Assembly (NCBI GenBank): GCA_032716605.1 | Contig: CM064523.1 | Coordinates: forward strand, 37,990,515-38,054,514 | Direction: 5' to 3' | DNA: 64,000 nucleotides | Source of the DNA: Paralithodes platypus | Lineage: Eukaryota > Arthropoda > Malacostraca > Decapoda > Lithodidae | In this document: positions 55,178 to 64,000 of the stretch, piece by piece | Numbering within the stretch: position 1 is the first letter of the stretch | Layout of the letters: each line of letters starts with the position of its first letter | Position numbers and translations under genes: made by a program | Notes under the pieces: model-generated | What the model was told of the DNA's origin: nothing | What the model saw: only the letters and a program-made list of their open reading frames with translations | Database searches by the model: none

Positions 55178-57325
55178 TTACAATTGTCCCGTCCCAATCA
55201 TGGATCGCCACAACTGGGAGGAACCCAAAGCAGTCCGACGTGATGGCCTCTGAGGGGTATCACCTCGGTCCGCTCCAGTAGCAGGAAGGATATTATCAGA
55301 GTGCGGCTTGCTGTCGCCATCCACTACCTCTAAATCTATGTCTAGTGGGTATAGCTTAACCACCGGTCTGGTGGTCAAACCGGCTCCTGTTTTTACCTGA
55401 ACTACCCTACATTCGTGGTCAGGACCACGAAGAAGTTTCATTATCCGACCTATACGCCAAAAAAGTCGGGGGCCGTCATCATGTACTAGAACGACGTCCC
55501 CAACTTGCGGCGATGCTATCCCTTTTTTTACCATTAAGTGACGATGTTGCTCCCTGAGTGATATTAAATAATCAGTGCTCCACCTTTTCCACAGGTCATG
55601 TGAGAGCTTTGTAACATATTGGAAGCGTTGGTTGACGGAATCATTGTTACGCCAAGTCGTGTCCTTGAGATCTTCATCCGTGACTTCCCGCCTTGGAAAG
55701 CTTCTGATCCGCCTCCCATGAACCAGTTGTGAAGGAGTGATGGGTAGAGGGTCTTCAAGATCACTGTAGCTGTAGCCAAGCGGGCGATCATTGACTGTGG
55801 CCTCGAGCTCCAGTAATACCGTATTCAGTTCCTCTGTGGTAACCAATGCTCGACCCAGTACCTTCTTCAAGCCAGCCTTTAGGATGCCAATGACCCGTTC
55901 CCATATGGCACCGAACCATGGCACCCTGGCCGGTATAAACCGCCACTCGCACTTGAATTCTGCTAGAGTACCTTTTAACCTTGCATCATCTATCAACTCC
56001 CGTAGTGTACTGGCTCCGCTAACAAATGTGGTGGCATTATCACTCATCATAATCTCAGGGTAACCCCTCCTGCTACTAAACCTACGGAACGCATGCAAAA
56101 ATGATTCGCAGGAGAGGTTAGACACCGTTTCTACATGGACCGCTCTAGTAACTGCACAGGTGAATAAGACTACATATAGTTTACTTACAGTACCCCCCTT
56201 CTCTTTTACTGGCAAGGCACCTGTGTAGTCAACCCCCGTTACCTGGAAAGGACTCACTTCCTGAACCCTAAACTCCGGCAATGGAGGGGCCTGTACAGCA
56301 CGGTATGATGTACCTTGCAATCTCTTGCAGATGATACATCCCCTTAAGGCTTTCTTTACTACCTGTCTAATCTTGGGGATCCACCATCTTTGCCTTATGT
56401 AATTTACAACATAACTAACACCACTATGGTTACACACTTTGTGGCAGTAATTACTAAGGAGAGTGGCTATACGATGTTTATTAGGGATAAGGATAGGGTA
56501 CTTGGCGCTATCATGTAAAGCTGAAAAGTGTAGCCTACCTCTACAGCGTATCATGCCTCCCTCCATATAGAGGCCTAACTGCTTCACTATATTGCTTGGT
56601 GTGCCCTGTCCTTTTGACAAATAGTGGTGTTCCTCAGAGTAAGCTTCTCTCTGAGCTACCTTAATCATGGCTGACTCTGCTGCTCTTAATTCCGGCACCG
56701 TCAAGTATGCCGGTTTTGCCTGATAATTCCCTTGTGTCTTCTCTTTAAGAGTCTTAATAAACCTAAGGACCCATGCCATTACATGCCATGACTTCATATA
56801 TGAGCCATACCGGTCCCAATTCAATATGGCAGTAGGGGCAACCGGTACCGGCAATGACAGGGTTCCTTCTTGACTCATGTTACAACCCACAGTGGTGTCC
56901 CCTCCTATTGAGCCCCCTATTGGGCCATGATCAGGCCATAGCATTTGGTGAGGTAGCCATGTGGGCCCGCCCCACCAAAGCGAAGAAGCAACTAAGGACA
57001 CATATGAAATCCCTCTGGTAACTAGATCACTGGGGTTGTCCTCGGTGGACACATAACGAAAATGAGCGCCGGGGACTAATGACTGTATCTCATGAACTCT
57101 ATTTTGAACATATATAGGCAAAATCTTTTTACTAGACAACCAGCATAGGGTTATCTGGCTGTCCGACCAGAGGTATACATTCTCTATAATCAGCTCGTCC
57201 GTGTAGGCCTCACATATATAACATGCGAGACGAGCTGCGAGAAGTACAGCAGTCAACCCCATCTTAGGTATGGTGGGGGACTTAATAGGTGCCACCTTAG
57301 CTTTGACTATTACTAACCTACTCAC
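55178..57325 (-). CDS. BEL3 RNase H C-terminal part and integrase
   Basis: A 715-codon uninterrupted frame. It holds the RNase H remainder (IPKMGLTAVLLAARL, with Met-Gly where Leu-Glu is usual, so one acidic catalytic residue is lost; WSDSQITLCWL). The integrase zinc region follows (YCHKVCNHSGVS, CIICKRLQGTSY). Core Asp residues are in VTGVDYTGAL and MMSDNATTF, and Glu in WFGAIWERVIG. The C-terminal VGDVVLVHDDGPRLFWRIGRI domain closes it. It overlaps the RT frame by four bases at 57322-57325, the site of a frameshift inside RNase H. Confidence 0.8.
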   Translation of the reverse strand: MSRLVIVKAKVAPIKSPTIPKMGLTAVLLAARLACYICEAYTDELIIENVYLWSDSQITLCWLSSKKILPIYVQNRVHEIQSLVPGAHFRYVSTEDNPSDLVTRGISYVSLVASSLWWGGPTWLPHQMLWPDHGPIGGSIGGDTTVGCNMSQEGTLSLPVPVAPTAILNWDRYGSYMKSWHVMAWVLRFIKTLKEKTQGNYQAKPAYLTVPELRAAESAMIKVAQREAYSEEHHYLSKGQGTPSNIVKQLGLYMEGGMIRCRGRLHFSALHDSAKYPILIPNKHRIATLLSNYCHKVCNHSGVSYVVNYIRQRWWIPKIRQVVKKALRGCIICKRLQGTSYRAVQAPPLPEFRVQEVSPFQVTGVDYTGALPVKEKGGTVSKLYVVLFTCAVTRAVHVETVSNLSCESFLHAFRRFSSRRGYPEIMMSDNATTFVSGASTLRELIDDARLKGTLAEFKCEWRFIPARVPWFGAIWERVIGILKAGLKKVLGRALVTTEELNTVLLELEATVNDRPLGYSYSDLEDPLPITPSQLVHGRRIRSFPRREVTDEDLKDTTWRNNDSVNQRFQYVTKLSHDLWKRWSTDYLISLREQHRHLMVKKGIASPQVGDVVLVHDDGPRLFWRIGRIMKLLRGPDHECRVVQVKTGAGLTTRPVVKLYPLDIDLEVVDGDSKPHSDNILPATGADRGDTPQRPSRRTALGSSQLWRSMIGTGQL

Positions 57326-58506
57326 CTCATCAGCAACCGCATAGCCACTACACCATATGCTACTGAGCTAGCGTCACTAAATAGGTGCAGCATAACCCTC
57401 TTAGAAATAGTAACCTGACTGGGAAACATGATACCTGTACTATCTATCATATCGTTATAAATACCCTGCCAGTTAGCTCTCATGTCATCTGGAATGGGGA
57501 CATCCCACCCACACTCTAATCTCCACAAGTCCTGTACGAACCTCCGCGCCCGGATGGTTACCGGTAGCAACACTCCTAGAGGATCGAAAACACTCGCGGT
57601 TAGACTTAGAGCCTCGCGGTTTGTAACCAATGCAGGGCTACTTCCGCGGAAATTAACCAGTAACATATCCTTATCAGTTAGCCACTCAACGCCAAGCACC
57701 TTAACCCCGTCTTGTTTGGCGGAAGCTATACCCTTCAGGTGCAGCAGTTCCCGCAAACTCTCATTATTTGTGACCCACTCACGTAAAGACAGGTTAGCGC
57801 TGGAAAATATTCTACGGGCATCCCAACATTGTTGTTGCAAATCACTTACATCATCACCAGTCCCTTGCAAGTTATCAATATACAACCCCCTTTTTAGCTT
57901 ATTAACTACTTCACTGTTCTCCTGTATCATAGACAGGTGTTTTTGAATGGTAGCATTAAGGAGGAACTGGGAACAGGTGGCCCCGAACAGAACTGCACGG
58001 AACCGGTAGACAATGTAAGGACTTGCAACATCCAAGGGATCAACGGGCCACAGAAACCTAGTAGCATCCCTATCTTTCTCACTCAACCCCACCATGAGAA
58101 ATGCTTTCTCAATATCACTCACCCAGGCAAATTGATGGCATCTAAAGCGCAGAAGCACCTGGGTGAGGTCAGCCACTAGCGATGGACCTGTATGGAGACA
58201 GTCATTCAGACTGAACGCCTTCTCGTCCATCCTAGCCGAACAGTCAAACACTATCCGTACAGGCGTAGTAACACTATCCTTGGTAATACCATGGTGAGCT
58301 AAGTAGTGAATGGGATGACCAGCCTGATTCCTGTTATCTACCCTTTCAATAAACCCCCTTTCTATCTGATTATCCAGAACCTTTGTATACTGTTGACAGT
58401 AGTTGGGATTTTTTATAAACTTACGCTGCAAGCCTCTCATTCTGCCCAGGGCTAACTTAAAGTTATCAGGTAATTTATCTATGTTATCTCTCCACGGCAG
58501 TTCCAC
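57322..58506 (-). pseudogene. BEL3 reverse transcriptase
   Basis: 394 codons covering RT: ELPWRDNIDKLPDNF, RIVFDCSARMDEKAFSLNDCL, FAWVSDIEKAFLMVGL (first catalytic Asp), YRFRAVLFGATCSQF. The catalytic-site equivalent GLYIDNLQG is near 57890, again Asn in place of the second Asp. SVFDPLGVLLPV and the RNase H start HLFSDASSVAYG follow. Between this frame and gag (58507-58560) are a frameshift and stops. Confidence 0.8.
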
Positions 58507-58559
58507 TATATACTGTCCCTGTGCTTACGGAATACTGTACCCGTACCGTTTCAGAAAAT

Positions 58560-60219
58560 CTATTTAAAAACTTTCTCCCCACCCTTACCAGTCTCATTAG
58601 GACTTATACCAATATGGTCCAAGTCCCATAGAGCTGTCAGATCCTTTAATTCTGGAGATTTAATGCCAATATCTTCCTGTATCTCCACTAAAGGGTCTAC
58701 TGCTAACTTAAGAACAGTGACTAACTCTACATGGGTCTCTTCTATATCTGACTGATAAGTGCCACTCAGTGCATAACCATAAATTGTGGGTAACATAACT
58801 ATACTTCCTTCCCTGACATAGCCTGAATGTACAAAGTGGTAATAAAAGTCCGCCCCAATCAGTAACCCTATCATATCTCCATCAGTGATACCTGGATCTG
58901 CTAATTTGTAACCCCGAGCCTTGATAGCATTTACCTCCATCTCTAATCCCCTCCCTGGCTTGTATACTGGTAACTCCTCCACCACAAACGCTCTCAAATT
59001 ACGCACCCTTCTTCTGTGATGATAGGTTAATTCTACTATTTCATACTCAGTACTACCAAGTGAGCCAGTAAATCCCTGGAGCTTTAGCTGTTCCTTACTG
59101 ACCCTAACGTAATCAAGCTGCGATAAAGCAGAGCGCAAGATGAAGGTATGCTGCGAACATTGGTCCAACAAAGCTCTTACTTTACTGGTATGACCGTATT
59201 TGTCGGTCAAGGGAATCTGAATGGTAGGCAACAACACTGCATTACGGCCCGAAGCCACAGCCATGGTCACTGTTGGTTCAGGGGCTGCTGGTTGTCCAGT
59301 TTGTTCAAGGCGTGGCGTCGGACACAAATAATTAAAATGTTTCTGTTGGCAGAATCGGCACGGCCTAATTTTAGGGTTAGTACACCCCTGGCTGCCATGT
59401 TCTGACGACAGGCACCCGACGCACAATTTCAACTGCCTTGTTCTATTGGCCTTGGCGGGACTGTTCTTGTATTTTGCACACTTTGCCCAAAAATGTCCTG
59501 TCTTTAAACACAACTTACATCCATACTTCTGCTTGGTATCGGGTTTCTGATACACTGCATATGCTGCTGTGGCGGTCGCCCCAAACTGTTCTAGTGGATT
59601 ATGTCTACTTTCAAGATTGCAGACTTCAGTCTTAAACACACGAACATATTCATCCACATCCAGCCAGTTGTCCTTTAATTCACGCTTAATCACTTCAGAG
59701 AGTGCACTAGGAAGTTTATTATGCAACAGTACTGCACACATTTCACTTACTGTTACATCCATAGAGCGTAATGACTCTAACGCGCACTCAAATGACGCGG
59801 AAAAATCTTTCAGAGCACTGACCTCCTGGCTAGGATGCGGGAGATTACACAGTTTCGCTATGTGAGCTGCTTTGATGCGATCCTTTTGACCATAACTGTT
59901 TTTCAATATAGTGACCGCTGGTTCATAACTTGCAGCGACCAAACTAAATCCACTAACAATTTGTAGAGCCTCACCACTAAGTTGTCCCTTTAGATACGTA
60001 AAATTCTGAATGTCAGTTAAGTCTGTTTGGGAGTGAACACTACAATCAAAGAGCTCCCAGAAACCCACCCACTGTGTTGGATCCCCATCAAAAACTGGCA
60101 ACTTTAGGGAGGGTAGCTTAATACCCTTCTGTTTCCTACTTGCTGCACCATCATGAGATCTACCAGTAGTGGTTGTCTGTAGAGCACTATCTAACTCAGC
60201 TAACTGACTGTTTACTTGT
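58560..60219 (-). pseudogene. BEL3 gag-protease, N-terminally interrupted
   Basis: The frame is open from the TTAA at 60220 down to 58560. It has a coiled-coil-like start (QVNSQLAELDSALQ), KLPVFDGDPTQWVGFWELFDCSVH, FTYLKGQLSGEAL and three Cys knuckles (CKLCLKTGHFWAKC, CVGCLSSEHGSQGC, CRFCQQKHFNYLC). The protease motif is ALLDQCSQHTFI near 59160. Next come the post-protease LLIGADFYYHFV and LWDLDHIGISPNE, where a stop ends it. Gag binds and packages the RNA; protease matures the polyprotein. Confidence 0.8.
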
Positions 60220-60421
60220 TTAACCCTTAAAGATCGGGGCCCGACTTAAGTCCGAAACGAGAAAATTGGACTAAATGGCGGGGTCGGACTTAAGTCCGTG
60301 GGCGTATTCCCGCCCTAATTTAGGTGGAAAGCAAAACCTGGTGGTCAGACGGTGTACTACAAGGGCCCACCCACACATCACCACTGTGTGACCATGACTC
60401 AGTAACCCTCAAGCAGCCGTA

Positions 60422-60749
60422 ATGGAAGGTCAAGATTTGCCCGTGTTCGATTCGGTGGCCGCCATCCCTAGTGCGTCGCGCCACCCTACTAATCACGCCC
60501 GGCTCACCACCCAAGAACTAGATATCATGCTCAACTCTTCAGAACTTTCTAATAAGCTGTTGGATGAAACCGTCGAAGGTCTGGGTGAGAGTTTTGGTAG
60601 TGTGAATGACTCGGAAGACGAAAATAACCCGATCATAGGCTTTCACCCCAAGCATAATTTGCGTGGGGTGGATGTTGCGGTTGATGTTGGACAGACCCTT
60701 GAGCAAATTGGAGACGTTCCTGACGAAGAACATACTGGTGTGGGTGTTG
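60422..60749 (+). CDS. Candidate first exon of a piggyBac-like transposase
   Basis: ATG at 60422. The 109 codons up to a strong splice donor (G/GTAAGT at 60750) are acidic and Ser/Asn-rich (LTTQELDIMLNSSELSNKLL, SVNDSEDENNP). This is the usual low-complexity acidic N-terminus of piggyBac transposases, which cut and paste at TTAA. The catalytic DDE core is not in the window. If unspliced, the frame stops ten codons later. Identification rests mainly on its location inside a TTAA terminus. Confidence 0.45.
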
Positions 60750-60806
60750 GTAAGTACAATTTACATTTTATAATTGCTTGAAAGTTTGATTGCAAAAATA
60801 TTATCA

Positions 60807-61165
60807 CCTTACGAGCGGGTGGTGGAGTATATTTCACTGTGCCGCCCAGCGTTTTTTTTTTTACCCTAAATGGGGTTGTTTCCGTGCTCTTTTTGATGCA
60901 TAACCCAGAGCGTAATACAAGTATATATCCCTGAAAGGGCGTAAATTGAGCTTTCCAATGACACCCGAACCATCCTTCTACGATCACTGGTTGTCTTGCA
61001 ACGATCATGCAACACCAGTGCAAAAACCCTAAAATACGGTAATTTCTTTATATAATTCCCTGTAGTAGGTCCACGGCGGCCGTGGCGAGCGGTCAGGTGG
61101 TAATTTATGCTCCTAATCACCGCTCCGCTCTCTCTCAGAGCACATTACGTCCTAAAAATTGCACT
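60807..61165. mobile_element. Diverged relative of the 36824-37302 MITE
   Basis: It begins CACCTTACGAGCG (compare CACCTAAAGAGCG) and shares ACCCAGAGCGTAA, ATCCCTGAAAGGGC, GAGCTTTC(C/G)AATGACACC and CACATTACGT in the same order. It lacks flanking TTAA on inspection and sits in the presumed intron. Confidence 0.6.
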
Positions 61166-61169
61166 CTAC

Positions 61170-61985
61170 AAGAAATTTCCTTTGCATTTTATAGCGTATT
61201 ATTTGCAGGCGTTCGGTAAATTTCTCACGATAACCAGGGTGTACGGTACATTTCTCACGATAATACAAGCAACAACGAAGCTTGGCGAAGATTGTGGTCT
61301 ACAATATACCTTTTTATAATTGGATGTGACCTTCTAATTGCTTGAAAGTTTGATTGCAAGCATTTTATAGCGTATTATTTGCAGGCGTTCAGTAAATTTC
61401 TTACGGTAATACTACAAACAACGAAAGATTGAATATTTGTGCTTGGCATTATATGATTGTGGGGAACAGATGTAGGCCTACCGTATATATTATTTTATCA
61501 TATATTATACATATGAAACATTGTTATATTATCACGACACTCTCTCTCTCTCTGTCTCACTCTCTTTGTTTGTACTCCTTTGTACTCTCTTTGTCTGATG
61601 TAGGCCAGGGCTCCCCTAACTAATCTTCCCTCCCAGGGGAAATCACACCTAGCAGATGTTCTTGACCTCCTCTCTCTCTGTCTGTCTCTTCCTCTCTGGG
61701 TCTACCTATACATTTATAATTGCATGTGACATTGAAATTGCTTGAGAGTTTGATTGCAAGCATTTTATAGCGTATTATTTGCATTTCTCACGATAATACA
61801 AGCAACAACGAAGCTTGGCGAAGATTGTGGTCTACAATATACCTTTTTATAATTGCATGTGACCTTGTAATTGCTTGAAAGTTTGATTGCAAGCATTTTA
61901 TAGCGTATTGTTTTCAGGCGTTCAGTAAATTTCTTACGGTAATACAAACAACGACAGATTGAATATTTGTGCTTGGCATTACAAG
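61170..61985. repeat. Direct repeats of about 280 bp around a microsatellite-rich insert
   Basis: 61180-61480 and 61725-61985 share CATTTTATAGCGTATT, GCAACAACGAAGCTTGG, GTTTGATTGCAAGC and GATTGAATATTTGTGC in order. A half copy (aattgcttgaaagtttgattgcaa) also occurs at 60772. Between them (61540-61715) are CT-rich sequence and a ctcctttgtactctctttgt string like the CR1 3' end at 19352. Confidence 0.7.
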
Positions 61986-63186
61986 TGATCACTCCCATAA
62001 TCGAACTATATGGGCCATGGCCAGTTCGGTCACAGGGATATTTGGATACACAGAGTAAATTATTTATTTGTCATCATTATTAGGTTATTAGTCCTTTTAA
62101 CTATTTATTTGTCTCTATTATTATATTGGCAACATACCTTCATACCAGGGATAAAAATATATCAAAATAAGTCCTGTGGGACTATGAAATAGCTATTATT
62201 GGACAAGGAAAATATTTTGTTCATCCCTCCACTGGAACATCAACAACAATGTCAACAACGTATCGCCGTCGGCAGTGTGCAGTACTGCCAATACGTATAG
62301 CGACTTCCGCTAGATCTAGAGACCTTTACTTCGATCTAGCAGCAATGACTTACACTAGCGGTTTTGTTTTGAAATTTCAGAACAATTTCGAAGTGATATT
62401 ATATGGATTTTGCCAATTCATATTTCTAGTGGTATTTATCATGTCTTACATCTAACAATATACCAGTATGCTAGCGGATTTAACTTCAATTGGTAACCCT
62501 CCCGCTCGATTCGGCTAGAAGAAAATCGATAATGGTGGCACTTTAGTAAACAGGTGATAAACAAAACCGCATATGTATCGGTTTGGTGTATCAGTATTAT
62601 GGTAAGTTGGCTACCTACTATTGTTTATACGATATAGTAAGTAATGATAAGTAAATTATTATATATTATATATAAAACTAAAACTAAATTCCTGCAAAGT
62701 CCAGGAGCCAAGGGGTGTTTGCATGCATGAAAGGGCCAGAAAATCACCCGCTTGATTTAGTTAGAGGGTCCACTGGGACACCTTTTTAGTGAGGGTAGAC
62801 ATCCCGAAACCCGGCAGTTATCGTGCTGTTCGGGATTTTCGATGAATTTAATGAAATCAAAATAACTCCTTTTTTTACGTGTGACGGTTACATAAATTGC
62901 AATAACTCGGCAATGAAATGGTTTACAGAGCTCTTTCACCACTCAAAATAAAGCTTAATGAATTATCTATTCAATGGATACAAACACAATAAGATTGGTC
63001 AATACCCAAGGTCACAAGAGGTCAAAGTATGACCTTTTCTGATGAGGAACTAAAATTTATGACTTTTCAAATTTAAATATTTGTGAAAAATAGGTAAATG
63101 GATTGAACGTTTAATGCTTTTATATTCTGGTTAGGTACACCATAGGCAAGTTTTTGAAATTAGTTGGAAAAGTTGATTACGTATTT
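61986..63186. other. No recognisable gene
   Basis: A/T-rich sequence. A 68-codon frame at 62249-62455 with a hydrophobic C-terminus (ILYGFCQFIFLVVFIM) has no recognised relative and no supporting context. Nuclear-receptor-like half sites lie at 63009-63035. Confidence 0.5.
63009..63035. promoter_or_regulatory. Three AGGTCA half sites (DR4 plus inverted)
   Basis: AGGTCA-CAAG-AGGTCA-AAGTA-TGACCT: two direct half sites spaced by four bases and an inverted third spaced by five. Such arrangements bind nuclear hormone receptors. It could be chance in an unannotated stretch. Confidence 0.3.
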
Positions 63187-63444
63187 TAACCCCTTGGCGT
63201 CCAGTACAATAATATGAAGTTTGCGAATGATATACCAATAATAGCTATGTATTGGTTATATAATTATGGTACTACTGAGTCAGCTAAAGTTCTATCAAAA
63301 CACTCTGTATCACAGTATCACACATTGCATATATATCTTCAAAGCAGATTTCAATTATTTTTTGTCACATTAATGAATGACCTACTTTTGGGGAGAGGGG
63401 TGAGCCGGGGATACAGTTGGAAATGTATTCTGTGATGTGTCACA
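63187..63444. mobile_element. TTAA terminus of another piggyBac-like element
   Basis: TTAA is followed by CCCCTTGGCGTCCAGTAC, in the style of piggyBac ends. The next 240 bases are the 3' flank of the minus-strand ORF at 63445. The other end is outside the window. Confidence 0.45.
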
Positions 63445-64000
63445 TTAATGGCCTAGGTTTTGACATCCTTTCACCTGACATTTGCAGTAAGGGCAGCATT
63501 TCATATCTAGTTGTCTGCAGGCACAGTGTTTAGTAGAGCATGAGGTACATTTACAGGGCATTGCAAAGTCATCCGGTAGCAAGACTTGAAGATGGTCCGG
63601 TTGAAGAATGCCATCTTCTTCAATGAAACCAAAGTCTCTGGGATCCAGTTGAGGATTGCTTAGGCAGTGTAGCTGTAGATATGTCCCAAAGAATGCCCTG
63701 ATGACATGACCTTTGACTGATCGGCTGGTGGGAGGCAGTTCCAAAATGGTCTTTTTGCTGTGGTGGTAGAGGTAGTATCGTAATTCATCCATTGTTCTGC
63801 ATGAGGTTCCTGATTTGTACAAATTCACAAGGAACTCTTCCACCAAGATGAAGTTAATACAGTTCAATTCCTTTCCAAAATCAATCAGATAATGCACCGG
63901 ATCTGCCTTCAGTGCAGCAGCCTTTGTACCAAATTTACTTGTGGAATCACAACCAGTGAGATGGTGCAGGGCAACTAAGATTTTGCAAGTATCTGATCCC
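63445..64000 (-). CDS. CXC-type cysteine-rich protein, C-terminal part (partial)
   Basis: The minus frame is open from the right edge to a TAA at 63445-63447, giving about 184 codons of the C-terminus. It starts with LVALHHLTGCDSTSKFGTK, then VHYLIDFGKELN, a helical middle (EEFLVNLYKSGTSCRTMDELRYYLYHH, LPPTSRSVKGHVIRAFF). It ends in a dense Cys cluster of CXC/tesmin style (CKCTSC, HCACRQ, CCPYCKC, CQN). I recognise the GCDSTSKFGTK plus CXC layout as one that recurs in many uncharacterised invertebrate proteins that look transposon-borne, but I cannot name the family or its activity. The Cys cluster suggests zinc and DNA binding. It sits 250 bases inside a TTAA terminus, so it may be the cargo or transposase of that element. 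Confidence 0.6.
   Translation of the reverse strand, partial: GSDTCKILVALHHLTGCDSTSKFGTKAAALKADPVHYLIDFGKELNCINFILVEEFLVNLYKSGTSCRTMDELRYYLYHHSKKTILELPPTSRSVKGHVIRAFFGTYLQLHCLSNPQLDPRDFGFIEEDGILQPDHLQVLLPDDFAMPCKCTSCSTKHCACRQLDMKCCPYCKCQVKGCQNLGH

Larger units (their letters stand above)
54610..60219 (-). mobile_element. BEL/Pao element 3 (BEL3), cut at its gag N-terminus
   Basis: It is close to BEL2 in sequence. It has a 3' LTR ending at 55150 (minus start TGTCGTGAATCC, preceded by purine-rich GGTGGCGGAGTA). Left limit unknown because no second LTR lies in the window. The gag frame is interrupted at 60220 by a TTAA element, and the rest of gag, any SGNH leader ORF and the 5' LTR lie beyond it. 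Confidence 0.75.
60224..63186 (+). mobile_element. piggyBac-like element (left end and first exon)
   Basis: The BEL3 gag frame ends at TTAA (60220-60223). The next bases are CCCTTAAAGATCGGGGCCC, a piggyBac-style terminus, with the word GACTTAAGTCCG twice (60243, 60289) as subterminal repeats. A candidate first exon with splice donor follows. The matching right end was not found before 63187, where another TTAA terminus begins, so the right limit given is only the last base before that terminus. Confidence 0.55.

Noticed and set aside
62249..62455. 68-codon frame with a hydrophobic end
   Set aside because: No homology recognised, length expected by chance in AT-rich DNA.

Overview
This window reads as arthropod nuclear DNA, most likely from a decapod crustacean (crab, crayfish or shrimp). 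The evidence is eukaryotic transposon content (LINEs, BEL/Pao and Gypsy LTR elements, piggyBac-type TTAA elements, tRNA-derived SINEs), very heavy dinucleotide microsatellites, and frequent short TTAGG/CCTAA-type words. The species itself is inferred, not shown. I found no convincing single-copy host gene. Almost everything recognisable is a mobile element or a simple repeat, and most coding copies are broken.

Layout. 1-440: N-terminal part of a LINE ORF1 (minus), with a ~57-bp minisatellite directly upstream. 2126-10390: one 15-bp satellite array split by a 5.5-kb LINE (2174-7695) and by a ~520-bp SINE-like element with an (AAC)n tail (8825-9345). 10513-26580: a pile of decayed copies of one Jockey/CR1-group LINE in both orientations, plus a CR1-like RT pseudogene (17107-19150), a second SINE-like copy with clear 14-bp target duplications (13342-13866), a putative solo LTR (10802-11291), a 328-bp tandem tRNA-like repeat (20801-21603) and two piggyBac-type MITEs.

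26675-54609 is one minus-strand Ty3/Gypsy-type element whose integrase lies upstream of reverse transcriptase (Gmr1-like order). It has been opened by TTAA insertions: a 436-bp MITE in RT, a 2.7-kb insert in integrase, a 479-bp MITE in the 5' LTR, and a 16.5-kb insert (37705-54253) in the same LTR. The two coding-region inserts and the LTR inserts can be placed to the base, because the sequence is continuous once the insert and one TTAA are disregarded. The 16.5-kb insert has short terminal inverted repeats and contains two BEL/Pao elements (BEL1 38385-46422, BEL2 46789-54023). A third BEL (BEL3, ~54610-60219) follows. It is cut at 60220 by a piggyBac-like element with a candidate first exon and splice donor. 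The right edge (63445-64000) carries part of a CXC-type cysteine-rich ORF next to another TTAA terminus.

The most interesting observation is that BEL1 and BEL2 both carry an SGNH/GDSL-hydrolase-like ORF between the 5' LTR and gag. In BEL1 it is intact (193 aa, Ser10, GGND, His153). In BEL2 it is frameshifted but keeps the blocks. SGNH domains are known from LINE ORF1 proteins; I do not know of a description of one in the leader of BEL/Pao elements. All names of families rest on motif recognition by eye; no database search was run.
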